DNA from: Eucalyptus grandis
Lineage: Eukaryota; Streptophyta; Magnoliopsida; Myrtales; Myrtaceae
Reading direction: 5' to 3'
DNA: 64,000 nucleotides
NCBI RefSeq assembly: GCF_016545825.1
Contig: NC_052616.1
Coordinates: 9,610,001 to 9,674,000, forward strand
The position numbers and the translations under genes were made by a program. How positions within the stretch are numbered: the first letter of the stretch is position 1; each line of letters opens with the position of its first letter. Below are positions 20,746 to 30,960 of the stretch, piece after piece. The notes under the pieces were generated by a model. It was not told the DNA's origin and searched no databases. It was given only the letters and a program-made list of their open reading frames with translations.

Positions 20746-21672
20746 GTGATCCTTAAATATTTTATAATCAATGAACTTCAAATTACCCATGACGAAAAAA
20801 TATATAACATCATGTCATCTCATTGTAGCATCACATAAACATGAGAAATTGAATTTTATTTAATTTGACGTCTATGAGAAATTTTCTAATTCGGCCACTT
20901 TAGTGATTAACGAATTATACATAATATAGATATCAAATTAAATAATCATAACAATAATTATTTCAATTGAATGAACTACAATAAATTGTACAATTAAGAA
21001 AATTGCAATGATGTGTATGTAAATTTATACAATAATAGGCCCATACTAAAGACATACACATGCTATTTATTCAACATCAATTTCCTCATCAATTAAATTG
21101 CGGTAGAAAATAATAGGTCAATCAATCATTTTTTTTTAAAATAAAGTGAAATAAAGGCTTGGTGGCATCCCCTGATGGAAATGCACAGCACGGATCAAAT
21201 TAATGTTGTACGGACTTGATGCACCCCCACCCACTGTGCATGAGCCTTAGTCTATTAATGGCCAAATCAATTCAACAAAAACTAGAGATGGCACATAAAT
21301 AGGGGACAAAGCAATTGCAACCAATCTATTGATGTGTGACAAATTAAACTACATTATGTTCATATGCAGTAAAGAAAATCCCCAATAGTGCGGCACAAGA
21401 TCTACCACCAAGTGGACAGCGTGCCTGGTGCTGTGTGCGTCCACCTGGCACAGAACCATCCATCATGCGCTGCCATCACCAACGCATCCATCATGCGCAC
21501 CCTTTTGGTGCACCCACAAGCCGCGCGTCCCAACCTTGCAGGCCGGAAACACATTTAATCAATTCAATTTTTTTTTTCCTCGGGCCAGTAAATAAATCTC
21601 ACAATTAGAGCAAATATCAATAAACTTTTCTCGTCAATCAAACAATCAATGGAAAATCAAAAGTTCTCAAAT

Positions 21673-21687
21673 GATACTCTGATGCCA
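21673..21687 (-). promoter_or_regulatory. Primer-binding site of the truncated copia
   Basis: Minus-strand TGGCATCAGAGTATC, two bases after the LTR end. It differs at one base from the TGGTATCAGAG core expected for initiator tRNA-Met. Confidence 0.65.
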
Positions 21688-21689
21688 CG

Positions 21690-22103
21690 TGTAAGATCAA
21701 AACAACAATTGTATGCAAATCAAACCCTTTTATTTGCATAAACATCGTACCCAAAATCTTATAACAAAATGATATTCACAATATCATGACAGACGAGAAG
21801 CATACCTTGATTAATGATGATTTCTTGTGAAGAAATCAATTGTAGATGAGAAATCTTTTGAAGAAATAGGTTTTTCTCTCTTGACCCCTTCAGGCTTTTC
21901 GACGTTCTTGATGGAGAGAAAACTGTCGTTCTTTTATAGGGTTGAGAGAAGACCAGTTTCTAATTAGGGCCTTCTATAGTCACACAATCCATTAGGGTGT
22001 ACAGTAATTCTCTCTATTGACCAATAAGAATTTAGCATCTAATAATTGTTAAACCTAAACCACATATGAGACATTAATCACGTGGGCCACAAAAAATCCA
22101 ACA
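21690..22103 (-). repeat. 5' LTR of the truncated copia
   Basis: 414 bases beginning TGTTGGATTTTTTGTGG and ending GATCTTACA in element sense, directly followed by a primer-binding site. No second copy is in the window. Confidence 0.7.
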
Positions 22104-22129
22104 ACCAGAATTTCAAAAGCAATGCTTGG

Positions 22130-22520
22130 CATCAGGCCCTCAACATTCTTGATGCGGACGTGATATTAAATTAGCGAAATTTTCTCCTTGCAAAAGTTCC
22201 CTGCAAAGACAGGAGCTCAGTATACACACTGTTGAACCCAGGTTTAGAGTTCTCCCAATGTGATTGCTCTTGGTCAAGGCCTGGAATCTATGCGAACATG
22301 ATGTCATCAAGGTGGTGATCTCGTGTAGAACTCGCCAAGTTGCGGGAACATCATTAGCATCCCCAGGTCATGGGCAGGCTCTGATCTATTGCTCTTGATC
22401 ATGCCTTTTGTGCAACCCGGTTGCATCAGGAAAGTAAAGGCTTGCACGAGTTGTCTAAAAGTGGGCTGCTGCAACCTCTCCCTGCTGAAGCGAACTCGCG
22501 GTTGGCTGACTCTGTTCAGT
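22130..22520 (+). pseudogene. SWIM zinc-finger protein remnant
   Basis: The plus strand reads SSVYTLLNPGLEFSQCDCSW (22200-22275). After a one-base frame change it reads NLCEHDVIKVV (22285-22317), together giving the CxC...CxH arrangement of a SWIM zinc finger as in plant SWIM/MULE-derived proteins. Further readings (LDHAFCATRLHQESKGLHEL, SGLLQPLPAEANSRLADSV, about 22397-22515) follow in the first frame. Stop codons and at least two frame shifts break it. It adjoins the LTR end at 22103. Confidence 0.6.
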
Positions 22521-23344
22521 TTTTTTCACCTCCTTTAACTTTGCAATCTGGGAATATCAGACATGCTGTCCCTGCTTGAACTTAAGGCATTTTATTCATG
22601 GGGCAAGGTTGCTGATCAACCCTGATGGCAATGCCTGTATTCTGCTATCTAGCAGACTTGAGAGATATATGATGGCCTCAGCATGGGAGAGCTTTAAGGC
22701 ATTCTCATTATGATTCATAAGTGCTGGGGGCTCGATCCCTCCTTGTCTTGCAAAACCATTCGCACTCTGATTGTTAAGCAAGCCTCAAAGCTACCATATG
22801 CGGCACGCAAGGTTGCGGAACACCATTCACTCTACGCAAGCTTTCTTTATTGGAATGGCAAATGGTATATCTACAGTCCGACCCTATTCAAGGCTGCAAA
22901 TGCCCTTTTTATTCTCTGTAAATCCAACATTTCCCTGGACAGATATAGCTCTCCTCTGCTTTGGCTTATTTGGAACATAAATATGACATTCCAATGTCAA
23001 GAAGCAGAGCTAAACAAAGATAAGTAAACGCATGTTTAGCTCATGGCAATTTTCGGTAGCAAGTCAGCGCCAGAAACTCTCGGGAGATAGAAAAGGCCAG
23101 TATAAATAATATAAGGGAAAAATAAGAGAGAGAAAAATATATTGACATGCTAGGAGGAGAGAGAACGTAGCTATGGATTATCATGTCCCATTATATCGAC
23201 GACTCACCCCAACATCACCTTGCCGCCGCACATGTCCACCGCCATTGTTGACAGATTAAACGAGAGATGCTCATCATCAAAACGATTCAACCAAAGCTTT
23301 ATAAGATAATGTTGGTCTGTTTGTGTACGTTTATTTTATGTAAA
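22521..23344. other. No assigned gene; one unrecognised coding-like segment
   Basis: The minus strand at 22781-22596 reads ARQGGIEPPALMNHNENA and LKLSHAEAIIYLSSLL, faintly like an armadillo-type repeat, but no stronger match was seen and frames are short. The rest is AT-rich. Confidence 0.3.
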
Positions 23345-23380
23345 ATTTTTTTTTTTTTGGTGACCGGGAACCACCGTACA
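23345..23380 (-). mobile_element. SINE tail of the same family, cut by the gap
   Basis: A poly-T tract followed by GGTGACCGGGAACCACC closely matches the 3' end of the SINE at 20497-20745 (T tract then GTGACCTGGGAACCCC). The body is hidden in the N run. Confidence 0.6.
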
Positions 23381-23480
23381 NNNNNNNNNNNNNNNNNNNN
23401 NNNNNNNNNNNNNNNNNNNNNNNNNNNNNNNNNNNNNNNNNNNNNNNNNNNNNNNNNNNNNNNNNNNNNNNNNNNNNNNN
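23381..23480. other. Assembly gap, 100 N
   Basis: Exactly 100 unknown bases, a conventional gap placeholder. Any upstream exon of the epimerase gene or the SINE body may be hidden here. Confidence 0.98.
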
Positions 23481-23975
23481 TCACAAATTTAATTCATACT
23501 ATAATGAGTTTCAAGTGTGTTTCCAGGAGTCCGAATTTGTCAAGTTGATAGTGGATCCATCACTGTTCTTTTTTTTTTCCTTTTTAGCAGTTAAAGGTCT
23601 CTTGGCTGCATCTTCTTCTTTTTTAACAGCTATGCAGAACAATTTTCTGCAGCTTGCAGCCTTCTAAGATTTTACTTTTGATGAACTGATCTTATGACGT
23701 CATAATCATTAACGAGAAATTAAAAGCATCAACCGAAATTAATAGTGTACAGACGCTTCGCAAAATAACTGGAGACATGGTTCAGCCAAACTGCAGTTAT
23801 TACTTACCGTCTTTGGTGTGTCTGACTTATCATATGTGTTAAATTTTATTGCATGAACGGATATTGTGCATGTCAAGTGCCTCCTTAGTCAACTCACTAT
23901 TTTACATGCACATGGCTGAATATGGTCATTTCTGAAGGAGCATAACAAGTAACTTCATTTAATTTCCACTGGCAG
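23481..23975. other. No exon seen
   Basis: AT-rich, intron-like sequence upstream of the first recognisable epimerase exon. Confidence 0.4.
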
Positions 23976-24967
23976 TGAAGTTAGAATTGAGGGATTGGAG
24001 ACGCTTGACTACCTTGACAACCTATACGAGAAAAAGCGCTTCACAGAACAAGGAGATGCTTTAACATTTGAATCTGAGGTAATGTTTTAGACCCGTGCTA
24101 TTATGCTGGTAACAATTAGCAAAGCCTCTGTCATTTCCAATGTGGCCCTGTAGGATACTAGATTTCCGTTTAGCTACTAAGCAGAATTGGTTCAAGTCAG
24201 ACTGAAATTTCCAAGGTGAGCCTTCTTGTCTCAGTCGGTTTCCTTATGTTGTAGGTGGATCGGGTGTATCTTGGCTCCACAGATACGATTGCAATTTTTG
24301 ATCATGAAAGGAAGCGGACTTTTATAATTCAAAGGGAAGGACTTCCAGATGTAGGTAAGCTTCCTTTGCATCACTGTGTGCATGGATGATTACCTCTATA
24401 CCAGAGCTTAAAATGCCCCAAAGTGTGCAAAAGCCTCTCGTTACTTTTCTGGGTCGGTATCAACTTTGACCTAATCTTCATTCTTGAGTGTGCCCATTTT
24501 ATCAGACGATGGAAAGACTAGTAAAGTTGACTGTCAACTGAAAGAATCATATGCATCTTGACACCGTCAATGTCTATTCTGTCACCAACATTAGCTGCTC
24601 CTTGGTTTAGCTGCAATCAAGAAGTTATGTCATCTCAATACTCATTTCTCATGATGTCCTGCATCACTTTAGTGCACATGCCCTGGTTATCATGTCACTT
24701 AGCTGGAAAGGAAAAAGAAAAAGAAGAGTAGCATGTCCTGAAAAGATTACCACACCGTCTAATTCTCATGGTGTCTTGTGATTGCATGTCTACACAGTGG
24801 TTTGGAATCCATGGGAGAAGAAATCCAAGTCCATACCTGATTTTGGGGACGAAGAATACCGACAGATGCTCTGCGTCGACGGGGCGGTGATCGAGAAGCC
24901 GATCACCCTCAAACCGGGCGAGGAATGGACAGGACGGTTGGAACTCTCTTACGTCCCTTCAAGCTGA
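23976..24967 (+). CDS. Glucose-6-phosphate 1-epimerase-like protein, last three exons
   Basis: Exons 23976-24078, 24255-24354 and 24798-24967 (stop TGA) join in frame through consensus GT/AG borders. They read EVRIEGLETLDYLDNL...FTEQGDALTFESE, then VDRVYLGSTDTIAIFDHERK, then VVWNPWEKKSKSIPDFGDEE...LKPGEEWTGRLELS. This is the C-terminal third of the aldose-1-epimerase superfamily member YeaD/glucose-6-phosphate 1-epimerase (family knowledge: interconverts alpha and beta anomers of glucose 6-phosphate). The upstream exons with the catalytic histidine are not found in 19-24 kb, so the gene is either truncated or interrupted by the gap and transposons. The three exons show no stop or frameshift. 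Confidence 0.85.
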
Positions 24968-25258
24968 AACCTGATGTAAGTTCAACATCAGGTCGGGGTG
25001 TGTTCGTTGTAATAATGGAGGGTGAGGCGCTACAATCTTCCGACTCATCCGCTGTTTTTGCGGGTGGAAGCATATGCTTTGCTAAGAAGATCAAGATGTA
25101 TTATTATCATTAGGACAATAAGCAGCTTCCAAGAAGATGGTGGCCGTTGTTTTCCTGTTTGCAGAGAGTCCTTTTTCTTCTCTCGGCAGTAATGTGATGT
25201 ATCAATATCAGCAAACTTTGTATGAGCACTGATTAGTCAGTTAGCACTTTTGTACTAT

Positions 25259-25296
<38 letters not shown>

Positions 25297-25772
25297 CCAT
25301 GAAAACAATAAAGGAAAAAAAAAAAAAATGACACAAAAGATCTTGGAATTTTGGTCAAATGTAAAATATGTTTCTTGAATTTTAAATTTATTCAATGTGA
25401 TTGTTGAAATAAAGCCCAATTTATAAGTTTATGGACAACATTGAACATTTGTATATAATTTAGAGGGATTAAATTGAATATATACCAAAAGTCCGAGAAT
25501 CATATTAAACAAATTAAAAATTCAAGAATTATGTTATAAATTGAGTTAAAGTTCAATAACCATTTATGTCATTATTTTTACATAATTCAAGGATTAAGTT
25601 GAATATGTATAAAAAGCTTAAAGACCACTTTGAACAAAATTTGAAGTATTACATTGAATAAATTAAAATTTTATGTACTATATTGCGTATCAACTCAAAG
25701 TTTAAGGACCATTTTGGGTCATTTTCTCAGGAAAAGAAAAAGGAAAAAAATATATATATACACACACACAGC
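24968..25772. other. 3' flank with CT microsatellite and AT-rich repeat
   Basis: After the epimerase stop there is a 3'-UTR-like region, then (TC)n at 25263-25295. Segment 25330-25730 is an AT-rich repeat in which the phrase 'ttgaataaattaaaattt' recurs; similar phrases occur at 28690-28920 and 38240-38400. Confidence 0.5.
25263..25295. repeat. (TC)n microsatellite
   Basis: About 16 TC units. Confidence 0.9.
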
Positions 25773-25778
25773 AAAAAA
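25773..25778 (-). terminator. Pol III terminator of the tRNA gene
   Basis: A run of six T on the minus strand about 32 bases after the tRNA 3' end, the standard Pol III stop signal. Confidence 0.6.
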
Positions 25779-25809
25779 GGATGGGCAAGGCCTGAAGCTT
25801 TTCTCTGCT

Positions 25810-25881
25810 TATCAGAGCCAGGTTTCGATCCTGGGACCTGTGGGTTATGGGCCCACCACGCTTCCGCTGCGCCACTCTGAT
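25810..25881 (-). tRNA. Initiator tRNA-Met (CAU)
   Basis: The minus strand folds into a 72-nt cloverleaf without intron. The acceptor stem ATCAGAG/CTCTGAT gives the A1-U72 pair typical of eukaryotic initiator tRNA. The anticodon stem GTGGG-CCCAUAA-CCCAC presents CAU (25847-25849). The T arm CCAGG-ATCGAAA-CCTGG has the ATCGA loop instead of TTCGA, another initiator feature. Discriminator base A. It should be functional. Confidence 0.95.
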
Positions 25882-27130
25882 TTGTTGAAAGGGGAATGCA
25901 AAAAATTATATTTATTTTGTACTATATGATGATGAGAAGATCGATGGGCCCACAAGCCCAACAACAATCGTGACCGTCCGTGGGCCCGAGGCTCGAGGGC
26001 GAAATTCCCCTCCAAAACACGTAAATCCAGCCACGACCTCGCCCCGACCATATGCGATGCCGAGCCATCCCACTTCCTGATTTGACTCCCAACTTCCTCT
26101 CTAATTGAATGAAAACCAAACCACTTTTCCCAAATGGATGAGACGCCTTCTCTCTCCAGGCGCTGTGCCCCTCGACGTGACCTCATCGCCGCTCAGTGAA
26201 TTGGTTCACTCTTGTCGTCCCGAGCGGCGACGACATAGGGCGATCCGTGGCGTGATATTCTGAGACCATGCAGCGTTTGCAATTTAGGGCGCATTGTTTC
26301 CAGCCGAAACGGAAGTGATTTGATTTGCGGCGTGGAGCATGGTGACCCTGTTGCCATCTCCGTTTAGTGGCCCGTCCAGTGGAACTGCGGACACGATGGG
26401 CATAAAGGCGGTTGGGGCAACATAACGAATGATCGATGAATGAATGGTCGAAAATCATCGAGGCGTCGTTAGGAGGTGTCGAGCGGGCGTGGAGAGTGCG
26501 GGTGCCCCCCTCTTATCCATTGGAAAAGGCGATCTTGGGCCTATGCACATTGCACAGGGCCACGCTCCGGCTGAGTTAGACTTGCGCGATGAGTCCAAGA
26601 GCCAAGAGCTCCCCACGAGCTTCGGCCGTAATGGCGAGAGCCGCTTTTCAGGTGCACCACAACACGGGTCGATCGGACCCCGGTCGGACTCGCTCTTGTC
26701 GCCACGCACGCACGGCCCCTCGACGAATAAAGCGAGCAAGCGAGCGAGCGCGAGAGCGAGGGAGAGATGATTCGCCAGGCCTGCTAGCGGGCCCGCTTAG
26801 CAGGCCTCGAGACATTAACGCCGACAAGGAGAGGCCCGCTGTTTTTGGATGGTAGTCCGCGGCTCGTGGTGCGGACGAGCCATGTGTCTCTCCCTCGAGG
26901 GTTGGTCAATGCGGGTTGCGTTTCTGTAGGTTCGAAAGAGATGGCTGCTGTTCTCGTGACGCTTTCTTGCATTATTTTCATCCCTTTCGTTCTCGCCCGC
27001 TTTAGGCGTTCGTGTGGCCGTAGATGGAGAAAAAGATGGGAGCCGTCTACATTTAGGTGTGTTCAGATTAGACCGATTCACGTGTCCAGCGGTCGGATAT
27101 GCTTGCCCATCATCTAGGGTCGGTTGGATA
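25882..27130. other. GC-rich stretch without assignable gene
   Basis: Several frames are open on both strands (for example minus 26186-25845 and plus 26444-26770), but none shows a recognisable domain or splice structure. GCGAGCGAGCGCGAGAGCGAG-type low complexity lies near 26735-26770. Possibly relict or promoter sequence. Confidence 0.35.
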
Positions 27131-29760
27131 GACTAACCAATCAATTTCGCTTGACTCGATTTTGTCACAACGGGTTTCTTTTTTACGGTGGCTAGAGCTT
27201 TTAATAAATTAGCTCCATATTCAGGTGTTGTTCTTGACCTTTCGTGATGATTTCGAGATTTGTGAATCCAACTAACTAATTCGAGTCAAGGATTTTTGGC
27301 TCAACTTTGATCCTAATGAATCTCTTACGAATTTCAAGTTAAGAGTCATTTCTTAACAACTTAAATTTTGTTCCATCTGTTGAAATATCTTAGACTTTTA
27401 AGTGTTTTCTTACGCAATACAATCTTGTGGATGTGTGCCTTTTTGTGACTTAAAATGAGCAATATCGATGAACGTGCCGAACATACTTCCTAGTCACGTG
27501 ACATTATTGATATACACACGTGAATAAACTCATGTACGTTTATTTTTTAAAGTTGATTGATCCAGCATGAAAATGTAGTGCAAAAATTATGGTAATTTTC
27601 GATGTCTAATCTAATGGTAACACTAAGATTCGGGTCCACTCCTAGCAATTACATTTGAAAATGCCCTTTTTCCTGCCTCTTTCTGTGGGTTCCATGGACA
27701 TACAGTGGCCGTACAAATCCATCAACTTCCCCCACCTAATTGCCAGGCCACCCCTAGTCACTGCCACCATCTTCAACGCCAAATTTCAAAGCAGCTTGTT
27801 CCCATTCGCCGAAAACTCAAACTCAACTTCACTTCAAATCTAACCTTACTTCAATCTGACTTCCCACTTCTTGCTTGAAAGCTAAAAAAAGTCCAAGTCT
27901 TTCATTGCGCAAATAATCATTGTTGTTCGTGAGATTTTTAAGGGATCACTATCGACTATTTAGTGAATTCAAACTCAATAATAAGGGCGTGACTTAACAG
28001 GATACACAGGAGCTGGGCCTGAGATTTCTAGAATGCGCGAGAGTTTGCGCTGTGCGGGCGCGTCTTAGGTCTAGTTTGTGCCATGGGAAAACAAAAGGAA
28101 ACAATGATAAAATGGAAGAAAGGAAACGGTCAAAGAACTCAAGGACTGATGTGCTTGGTAGGTGTATTATCGACGTCCCGAAAGAGTAAACAGTCTCTTT
28201 CTCTCTCTAATCTCCATCTAGTTGGTCATTTGCTTTTAGAAAGAAACACACCAAAAAACCAGTCTCCATCTCCACCATCGCAATCCCCTTAGCCACTTTC
28301 CACAACATCATCTTCTTTGGTTAGGACCCAAACCAGAAATGAAAAAAGAAGAAGCAGAAGAAGAAGAAATTTTTAAATAATTATATTTTTATAGTCTATG
28401 TCAATTTCAAAATAAAGTATACACACATATATACGGGCCATTCAAAAATTTTCAAAATTTAATTTGCTGGGGTGACTTAAAAAGCCTGGGCAAAAGGCTT
28501 GGCCGCAGCCAAAAAAGACATTAAAAAAGAGGGGAAAAGGCGAGGTGATGATCGACAGGTTTTGTGGGAAGATCTTTTGGACCAACATGGTTTGCCAGGT
28601 AAGATCGGTTGAAAAAGCTAGGAATCTCTCCCTCCATCTCTTCTTCAAAAATTCAACATACCCAAAAAAAAAAAAAAAAAAAGGAAATATAAGACAACTG
28701 ATTGTTGAAATTTGGCCTAATATACAAGTGATCCCTAAATTTTTAATTTGCTCGATATAATTCATGCACTTTACCCTAATGTGTAACTAAATTAAACATA
28801 TATTAAAAGATTATGGACCATATTAAATAAACTAAAAGTTCATACACAACCTTGTACATTGGACTAACGTTCAGGAATTACATTGAATAAATTAAAATTT
28901 TGAGATTATTTGTATCATTATTACAATAGAAAATAACGAAAAAAATTACATTTGAAATTTATTTTTAAGGAAAATATTTACACTCTAGAATTGCATTGCT
29001 TAAAGTAATTTCTACTCTATTGGTGAGAGGAAAAAACTCATCATTTGTTTAACACTTTGTAACATAGAGTTCTCTTCTTTTCGACCCAAAAAAATAAAAA
29101 AATAAATAGAGTTCTCTTGCAATTTTAATATGAAAAAGCATTCGAAATTTGAAGTGAATGATAGTAAAGCAAACCGAAACCAAACTGATGTGTTTGGTAT
29201 GAGTTGGGTTTGACTCGAGCCACCCAAGGTATACTTTGTTTCGAAGCATCTTCAAATTGAAACAAACTAGATCAAACATTGAAAAAAAGTCTTTTTTGAC
29301 TAAATGATTTTTCAATGACTACTCATTACGATTCAAGAAAACTGACGGAGTGAAGATTTAAATTTTTCCTTCGTGGCAAAATCCAACCATCTTTTTCTAC
29401 CAAGATAAATGACACAAAATTCCATTTTCACGTCCCACGAGTTACACATGCTATACAATTTTTCGTTTTTCTTCTTTTTTTTCTCAATAAAGGATATTTT
29501 TAACATCGGAAGTTTCGAACAACTACAGTGACGTAAAAAATCGCATCACAACGTTCATTTTTCGAAATGGTAAACAGATATGGAGTGATAGATAATCATC
29601 ATAGCCAATGAAATTTCGAGAATTTCACCACTACGATTCGATTCCATCCGACCGATCGCAACATCGCCCTTATTCGAACTCCAAAGCCCCGTACAAGTCT
29701 TTTTTTTTCCTCTAAAGCGGCCAAAAGATCAAAACAGTCCATTCTCCGGACAATCCCTAA
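27131..29760. other. Gene-free AT-rich stretch
   Basis: Nothing supported. 28690-28920 repeats the AT-rich 'tgaataaattaaaattt' phrase family. A poly-A tract lies near 28666-28682. Confidence 0.4.
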
Positions 29761-29840
29761 TCCGTCAACGAATCAACGCCGAGGAACCCGCCACGTCACC
29801 CTCCCCCAACCAAACCCATCCCGAACCCAACCCAACCCCA

Positions 29841-29859
29841 CTCTCTCTCTCTCTCTCTC
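29841..29859. repeat. CT run in the receptor-kinase promoter/leader
   Basis: CT dinucleotide run about 1.1 kb upstream of the receptor-kinase ATG; pyrimidine runs are common near plant transcription starts. Confidence 0.6.
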
Positions 29860-30413
29860 CCTCTCTCCTCTCTTCCTCGTCACATGTCGCGAGTCGCAGG
29901 TAACAGCAATCAGCACGAGCAAAACAGTTCGCCTCCTCCATGAAAACCGCATAAGTACGCGCCCCACTCTTCTCCATTTCCACTCTCATTAATGCCCTCT
30001 CCCCCTGTCGGTTACGTACTCCCCCGAAAACCGATGCAGAAACGACGCCCGTTGATGACGACGACGGCGGCGGCGGCGGCATAGAGCCGTTGCGGCCGCA
30101 TTCGATTCCTCGGTCTTTAACCCCCTCCCCCTCCCTTAACGTTCCGTTCTCCGGGCAGCTGCGAGGTGCGCGTTCGAGACAGCTTCGGTCGTCCGGCGAG
30201 ACGTTTCCGGCAGGTGGGTCGACCCGGAGGTGCGTCTTGGGGAGCGAGTCGAGCTGGGGTGGGGCTGCGATCGATTGAGCTGATCGGCGGGGGGGCTTTC
30301 TCGGCGAGGTTCCCGGTTCGGAGGAGGCGGTCCGCGGAAGTTGACCCGGCTCTTCTCGGTTCAAATTCGAGAAAAGGCGAGACAGCGAGAAAGGCAGGAA
30401 GCGCGAGGCGCTT

Positions 30414-30903
30414 GTGAGTTTTTTCGCCTTTTTCTTTACTCCTGACGAGCATTCTTCCTCCTTGTTGTCCTTTTTTTCGAATTTCCTTTTACTTTTTGCC
30501 CACCTCTCGGAGTCTCTCGGAGTTTTCAACGGGGTTGGGGAACTTTTTCCTGGGGGTCTCCGCCTCACGAGGAGCTCTCGATTTTCGCCATCGGCCCGAA
30601 AAGCTAGAGAACAAAAAGAAACTCGGCTTCTTCTGGTGTGCTGTCCAGGCTTCGAGTTTGCAGATTTAACTCCAGCGCTTTTGACCGCGCCTGCACTATT
30701 CAAAGCCTTCTACTTTCTTTATGCGCAAATATTCATCCCGGTCGCGAACTTTTCTCGGAATCTGGACCCCTTTTCTCCCTTCCCTTCCCTTCACTTCACT
30801 TCACTTCACTTCCCTCGCCTTTTCTTTGAAATGCTCGTCGCTTCCCATTTAGGGTTGTTCTTCTTTTCGGCCTGCTGAAACCCGTCGGTGGTGGGCATTG
30901 CAG
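30414..30903 (+). other. Probable 5'-UTR intron of the receptor-kinase gene
   Basis: A donor GTGAGT at 30414 and an acceptor TTGCAG ending at 30903, 57 bases before the ATG. A leader intron just before the start codon is common in LRR group III receptor-kinase genes. The CACTT repeat at about 30789-30811 and the T-rich body fit an intron. Inference only. Confidence 0.55.
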
Positions 30904-30960
30904 GAACGGCTCAGTGGGCATTTGCAGAAACAAAGCAGCTCCTCGTTTGGCGAAAGGGAG

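Larger units (their letters stand above)
19395..22103 (-). mobile_element. Truncated Ty1/copia element: 5' LTR, leader and gag only
   Basis: On the minus strand: LTR 22103-21690, a primer-binding site (21687-21673), a non-coding leader, then copia gag (20180-19403). Protease, integrase, RT and the second LTR are missing; similarity ends at about 19395 beside kelch sequence. A SINE is inserted at 20497-20745. Not capable of movement. Confidence 0.8.

Noticed and set aside
22596..22781. Possible armadillo-type repeat on the minus strand
   Set aside because: Only one weak, short match by eye; not enough to call a gene.
23267..23548. Open frames running across the N run
   Set aside because: They consist largely of unknown residues and have no independent support.
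26444..26855. Frames in the GC-rich stretch after the tRNA gene
   Set aside because: Open on several frames of both strands at once, as expected from composition; no family recognised.
29765..30703. 312-codon open frame on the minus strand upstream of the receptor kinase
   Set aside because: GC-rich, low-complexity (poly-Pro/Ser, Arg-rich), antisense to the leader and promoter of the receptor kinase, with no recognisable domain.
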